Source: Diadema setosum (Eukaryota > Echinodermata > Echinoidea > Diadematoida > Diadematidae). Taken from it: 64,000 nt of DNA. The stretch spans positions 14,178,901 to 14,242,900 of the forward strand of contig CM067067.1 in NCBI GenBank assembly GCA_033980235.1, written 5' to 3'. The notes under the pieces are model-generated. The model was not told the DNA's origin. It searched no databases and saw only the letters and a program-made list of their open reading frames with translations. The position numbers and the translations under genes were made by a program. This document shows positions 60,754 to 64,000 of the stretch, one piece after another. Each line of letters starts with the position of its first letter. The stretch's first letter is position 1.

Positions 60754-61679
60754 TTAAAGGACAAGTTCACCTTCATTAACATAAGGATTGAGAGAATGCA
60801 GCAATATTAGTAGAGCACATCAGTGAAAGTTTGAGAAAAATTGGACAATCGATGCAAAAGTTATGAATTTTTAAAACTTTTGCGTTGAAACCGCTGGATG
60901 AGGAGACTACTAAGGCTCATGATGTCATATGAGTACAACAGTATAAAGAAAATGTAAAGAAAATTCAACATATTTTTACTTTTTTCGTATAATAAAAGAG
61001 CACTTGACTTGCCTCTTTTTAAAGGCAATGGGAATAATATTACCCATAACATATGTCAGAAACGAGTCAAGGGAATGTGTACTTTTTTCAAAAGATGAAA
61101 TTTTGTGAAATTCTCTTTATATTTCCCTTATATTGTTGTACGCATGTGACATCATACACTGCAGTAGTCTTCTCATCCAGCGGGGACTGCACAAAAACTT
61201 CAAAAATTCATAACTTTTGAACGGATTGTCAGATTTTCCTCAAACTTTCAATGAAGTGTTCTACTAATATTGCTACATTCTCTCAATCCTTATGTTAAAG
61301 GGGAAGGCTAGTAACTGATCGGTGGGAATCAGTGGAAATGCTGGGAGATGATTGTTCCAATCCTTATGGGATTCATTCAAGAGTTCATTGTATATCTATT
61401 GATGTGTGAAAATGATTTGCTTCAGAACGGTCTCATATTCAAGTAATGTGCAGATTAATGCTCCGTCACTGACCAGGGACGCTAACCTGGAAGCATTAAA
61501 GTGCACTTTACTTGAATATGAGACCATTCTGAAGCAAATCATTTTCACACATTTTTTTGTACATTGAACTCTTGAATGAATCCCATAAGGATTGGAACAA
61601 TCATCTCCCAGCATTTCCACTGATTCCCACTGATCAGTTACTAGCCTTCCCCTTTAATGAAGGTGAACTTGTCCTTTAA
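60754..61679. mobile_element. TTAA MITE family E hosting family F
   Basis: Left terminus TTAAAGGACAAGTTCACCTT, CATTAACATAAGGATTGAGA. The inverted right terminus is identical once the insert at 61295-61657 is removed. Internal arms pair GATGAGGAGACTACT with AGTAGTCTTCTCATC. TTAA is at both borders. Confidence 0.92.
61295..61657. mobile_element. Family F MITE nested in family E terminus
   Basis: TTAAAGGGGAAGGCTAGTAA and its inverse bound a palindromic element of about 363 bp. It is related to the 9733 copy (shared ATTCAAGTAATGTGCAG, CAGTTACTAGCC). TTAA is duplicated exactly. Confidence 0.92.
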
Positions 61680-61785
61680 CTAGCGAGCTAAAATTTGTGG
61701 GGCTCATTTTTTTCTTCTTCTCTCGCTCTCTTAGAAAGTTGTTAAAACCATTTCATTTTACCTGTTCCTCCTGAATACTTTTCAC

Positions 61786-62002
61786 TACTGTATAAGCTGT
61801 TATTTTCGTGAGGGTTTAATTTTTGTGAATTTTGCAAATTACTGTTGTACTGTTTGCACACAATAATGTCGCCATGCACTAGTGTAAGAGCGCACATATG
61901 ATAGCCTTGGTGTCAATTTGCGAAAAACAACACCTCACAAAAATGTCTGTGACCTCTTCATTTGCAAAAATATCTGTATGCAAAATAACAGCTCATAAAG
62001 TA
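61786..62002. mobile_element. TA-flanked palindromic MITE
   Basis: TACTGTATAAGCTGTTATTT and (inverted) TACTTTATGAGCTGTTATTT, with internal arms TTTTGTGA/TCACAAAA. It lies 130 bp from the KIF23 exon on the intron side. Confidence 0.8.
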
Positions 62003-62128
62003 CTTGCCAACTGCTTGCATGCAATATTCAAAAGTACAGAGAGCAAGCCCTTTGTGCAAGCTATAAAGAGTGTACTTTGATCAGGTCATAAAACAGTCTA
62101 CTTCAACCAAAACAGAGTGATCACTTAC

Positions 62129-62293
62129 CCTTGTCTCGACATCTGTCCACTCCCCGCTGTACTGCTCCGGGTCATCTTCCGCCGGGCGCTTGGACCTCAG
62201 CACGCTCTGGGAGAGGGGGTCCTCAGTCTTCAGCTTCTCCACATCAGTGAACTGGACAGAGCGTCCCCCACCCCTTGTGGGTATCACTTCGGC
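62129..62293 (-). CDS. KIF23: KIF23 penultimate coding exon (Arf6-binding tail)
   Basis: This 165-nt exon (55 codons) is in phase 0 at both ends. The acceptor on the minus strand is CACCCAG|GCC and the donor is ACAAGG|GTAAGTGA. Its protein contains TRGGGRSVQFTDVEKLK and, at its end, GEWTDVETR. Both blocks are diagnostic of KIF23: vertebrate orthologues carry TRGGGQSVQFTD and EWTDVETRC. The VQFTD strand belongs to the MKLP1 Arf6-binding domain. Between these blocks the sequence SVLRSKRPAEDD replaces the vertebrate RKRRSS stretch that holds an Aurora B site. The join to the upstream exon gives ETKIFK-AEVIPTRGGG, which aligns without a gap to the vertebrate order. A GTG inside the exon is not a start. 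Confidence 0.93.
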
Positions 62294-63880
62294 CTGGGTG
62301 GGGGGAGGATATCAAAAGGGCATGTTGAAGTATTCTACAGTATATCAACTCTGTACTCATCAGGGTAAACATTGGGCACTCTTTGCAAAGCCTTTTAATC
62401 AATTTCAGTCATTTTTTTTTTCTCTTGAGATCGTGTATGGTACGAGATTGCCATAGGCTAACTCTTAGGTCAACTGACTGAAAGTGTAGGGGAGGGGGGG
62501 TCAAACATCACTTGCAATATCTTTTATGGTTTGGGATCACAAGCTGACAAAAGGTGGTACATCTTTACACCCCATAAATGAATCATAATATTCTATTCCA
62601 TGGACAGGAATAACATTTACCTGAAAATTACATAATCCTATATTTCACAGCACTTAAAAGATACCTTAAACCCATTACAGCAAACCTGAACCATCTGTAC
62701 TTAACCCTAAAAAAAAAAAAAATTAGCCAACTGACAACAGCCACTCTTTTATATGTATGAGTGTCTGCATAATGTGTTTCTTACAATTTCTGAATCAAAC
62801 AACTGGGGCCGTATTCTGAGGGCTTATTAAGTGTCTGATTAGCACTTAATTAGCGAATCGGTATTCTGAGAGCTTAATTAAGTATGGGGACTTATTAACT
62901 ACCATGACAACAAGCGTTTTGGCGGGAAAGTCTTACGCGCTTGCGCGTATCAATGCGCGTACACCTCTCAGAGGACTTAATCACAGAGTTAATTACAAAT
63001 CGGTATTCTGAGCGTGTAATTAAGTATGAAAGTTAATGGAAAACTTAATGATACTAAAGAGTGTCATTAACTACTCCGATATCACGCATTACAGAGCCTT
63101 TTCTCGGCCACAACGATGCTTACCGTCTTCGGTAACTGAGGAGCGGGTGAGTCTTGTTGTCATGGTATCCGTAGAATACAGAGAAAAAAAGAAATAAAGG
63201 CGATCTTCGGGGAATTTTGTCATTTTATGTGAGCTCTTCGCGTGCGTAGGTGAAGGGTTGTAATCATAGACCGGAGGGTCTGCACGGAGCTCTTGCGTTG
63301 TAATTACAGGGGGTGTGTGGAGGAGCGCGCATTGAGGGCATATTTGCGCGCGTGATCATCATTTTGGCTTCTAACAACACGTCTGATTGGATGGAATAAT
63401 AATTAGATGGGAGGGACCAAAGATAATCACAGGGGACTTAATCATACCTTAATTACGTCCTCAGAATACCGATTCTGCCCATGATTAAGGGTCTATTAAC
63501 TTCTCGACTTAATTACAAAGTTAATCACATACTTAATTACGACCTCAGAATACCACCCCTGGTATTAGTTAATATATGGACAAAATCTGTCTATCTGAAC
63601 CCATTTACTATTAATGATGGCACTACAAGGCCCTGAATTTGATCCTTTAAAAGGCTGAGTAAGACAATCAAGAGATCACTGGGCAATTAAACCTGTCTCC
63701 AACCTTGCTGCAAGTGTCTTAATACTGACAATTGCAATGCACCATCATTTTAAAGGTTTACAAGATGATAATCTGATAATCCTGAAAAGCTGATTTGCTA
63801 ATGTCATGGCATTCATTCCTGCAAATTCTTATCATTCTAAGTTTTTTCACAGACATATTAATTCACTGTTTTTCTCATAC
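62294..63880 (-). other. KIF23 intron holding a Harbinger-like element
   Basis: This 1,587-bp intron lies between two KIF23 exons that are in phase with each other. Positions 62806-63558 are a DNA transposon, listed separately. The remainder is AT-rich unique sequence with poly(T) and poly(A) runs. I see no further exon. Confidence 0.85.
62806..63558. mobile_element. PIF/Harbinger-like element in KIF23 intron
   Basis: GGGCCGTATTCTGAGG at the left and (inverted) GGGTGGTATTCTGAGG at the right, flanked by CTG on both sides (a 3-bp duplication). AATCGGTATTCTGAG recurs inside at about 62855 and 62999, and inverted at 63462. TTAATTA/CTTAAT motifs are abundant. No transposase frame. Confidence 0.8.
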
Positions 63881-64000
63881 CTTGAAGATTTTTGTCTCGA
63901 TCTCCCCCGCTGAATCCTCCTCTTGATGTGTGAGCATGTAGTTGTCTGTGGACTTGATGTCCTTCACTGACGGCTGCGACACTCGCTTTGTGTTCTTGCC
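63881..64000 (-). CDS. KIF23: KIF23 (MKLP1) C-terminal tail exon, partial at window edge
   Basis: KIF23 is the plus-end kinesin of centralspindlin, which bundles midzone microtubules and positions RhoA activation and Arf6 during cytokinesis. This exon encodes 40 residues of the C-terminal tail, beginning GKNTKRVSQPSVKDIK and ending SAGEIETKIFK. The SVKD, HQEE and GEIETK blocks match the vertebrate KIF23 segment just before its Arf6-binding fold (recognised from memory of the family, not from a search). The frame is open throughout. The minus-strand donor after 63881 reads AAG|GTATGAG, leaving phase 0. The 5' side runs off the window, so the motor domain and stalk are not visible. The next exon, 1,587 bp downstream, continues the same frame. 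Confidence 0.9.

Larger units (their letters stand above)
50022..62128 (-). other. KIF23 last intron (12.1 kb)
   Basis: The interval is bounded by a consensus donor at its 62128 end and a polypyrimidine-CAG acceptor at its 50022 end. It contains at least six recognisable mobile-element copies (53831, 56813, 60387, 60754, 61295, 61786), a reverse-transcriptase fragment near 59370 and an unresolved transposase-like fragment near 58900. The stretches 50030-53120, 54100-56800 and 56950-58740 are AT-rich and unique by eye, with no feature I can support. Confidence 0.7.

Noticed and set aside
62081..62128. Extension of the KIF23 exon frame past the donor to a stop
   Set aside because: The GTAAGTGA donor at 62128 and the match of the 50021 exon to the KIF23 C-terminus favour splicing over read-through.

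Overview
This window looks like genomic DNA of a marine deuterostome, most likely an echinoderm and probably a sea urchin. The evidence is AT-rich, intron-dominated sequence with consensus GT-AG splice sites, dense microsatellites and homopolymers, many short palindromic DNA transposons (several with TTAA target sites), LINE 3' tails, and the end of a kinesin gene that matches the animal KIF23/MKLP1 family. The species cannot be fixed from sequence alone. There is no bacterial gene organisation: nearly all open frames of 60-150 codons are chance frames over repeats and introns.

The only confidently identified gene is the 3' end of KIF23 (centralspindlin kinesin, minus strand). Three coding exons are visible: 64000-63881 (cut by the window edge), 62293-62129 and a short terminal exon at 50021-49950. 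They join in phase 0 and encode the C-terminal, Arf6-binding part of the tail. The last intron is about 12.1 kb, and a 753-bp DNA transposon fills roughly half of the 1.6-kb intron before it.

Layout. 1-6 kb: a degenerate CGAAGGTTCG repeat, two palindromic TTAA elements, a degenerate TTAGGG array and a hairpin-rich stretch. 6-20 kb: unique non-coding DNA, a truncated retroelement with a clear 13-bp target duplication, a Tc1/pogo-like element carrying a second transposon inside it, a LINE reverse-transcriptase C-terminus and long dinucleotide tracts. 20-31 kb: LINE tails, nested TTAA elements, a perfect 68-bp palindrome and a 170-bp tandem repeat. 31-40 kb: mostly unique, with a few weak orphan exon candidates on the plus strand and an inverted pair of TTAA elements. 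40-50 kb: more TTAA palindromes, a second telomere-like array with a transposon inserted in it, and a possible PACRG-like exon fragment. 50-64 kb: the KIF23 tail, whose introns hold MITEs and decayed transposon coding fragments.

I found no new multi-gene system. The most interesting content is the transposon stratigraphy (several exact or near-exact element-in-element insertions), the perfect palindrome, the consistent T-to-G polarity of homopolymer junctions, and a KIF23 stop codon that overlaps a splice donor.
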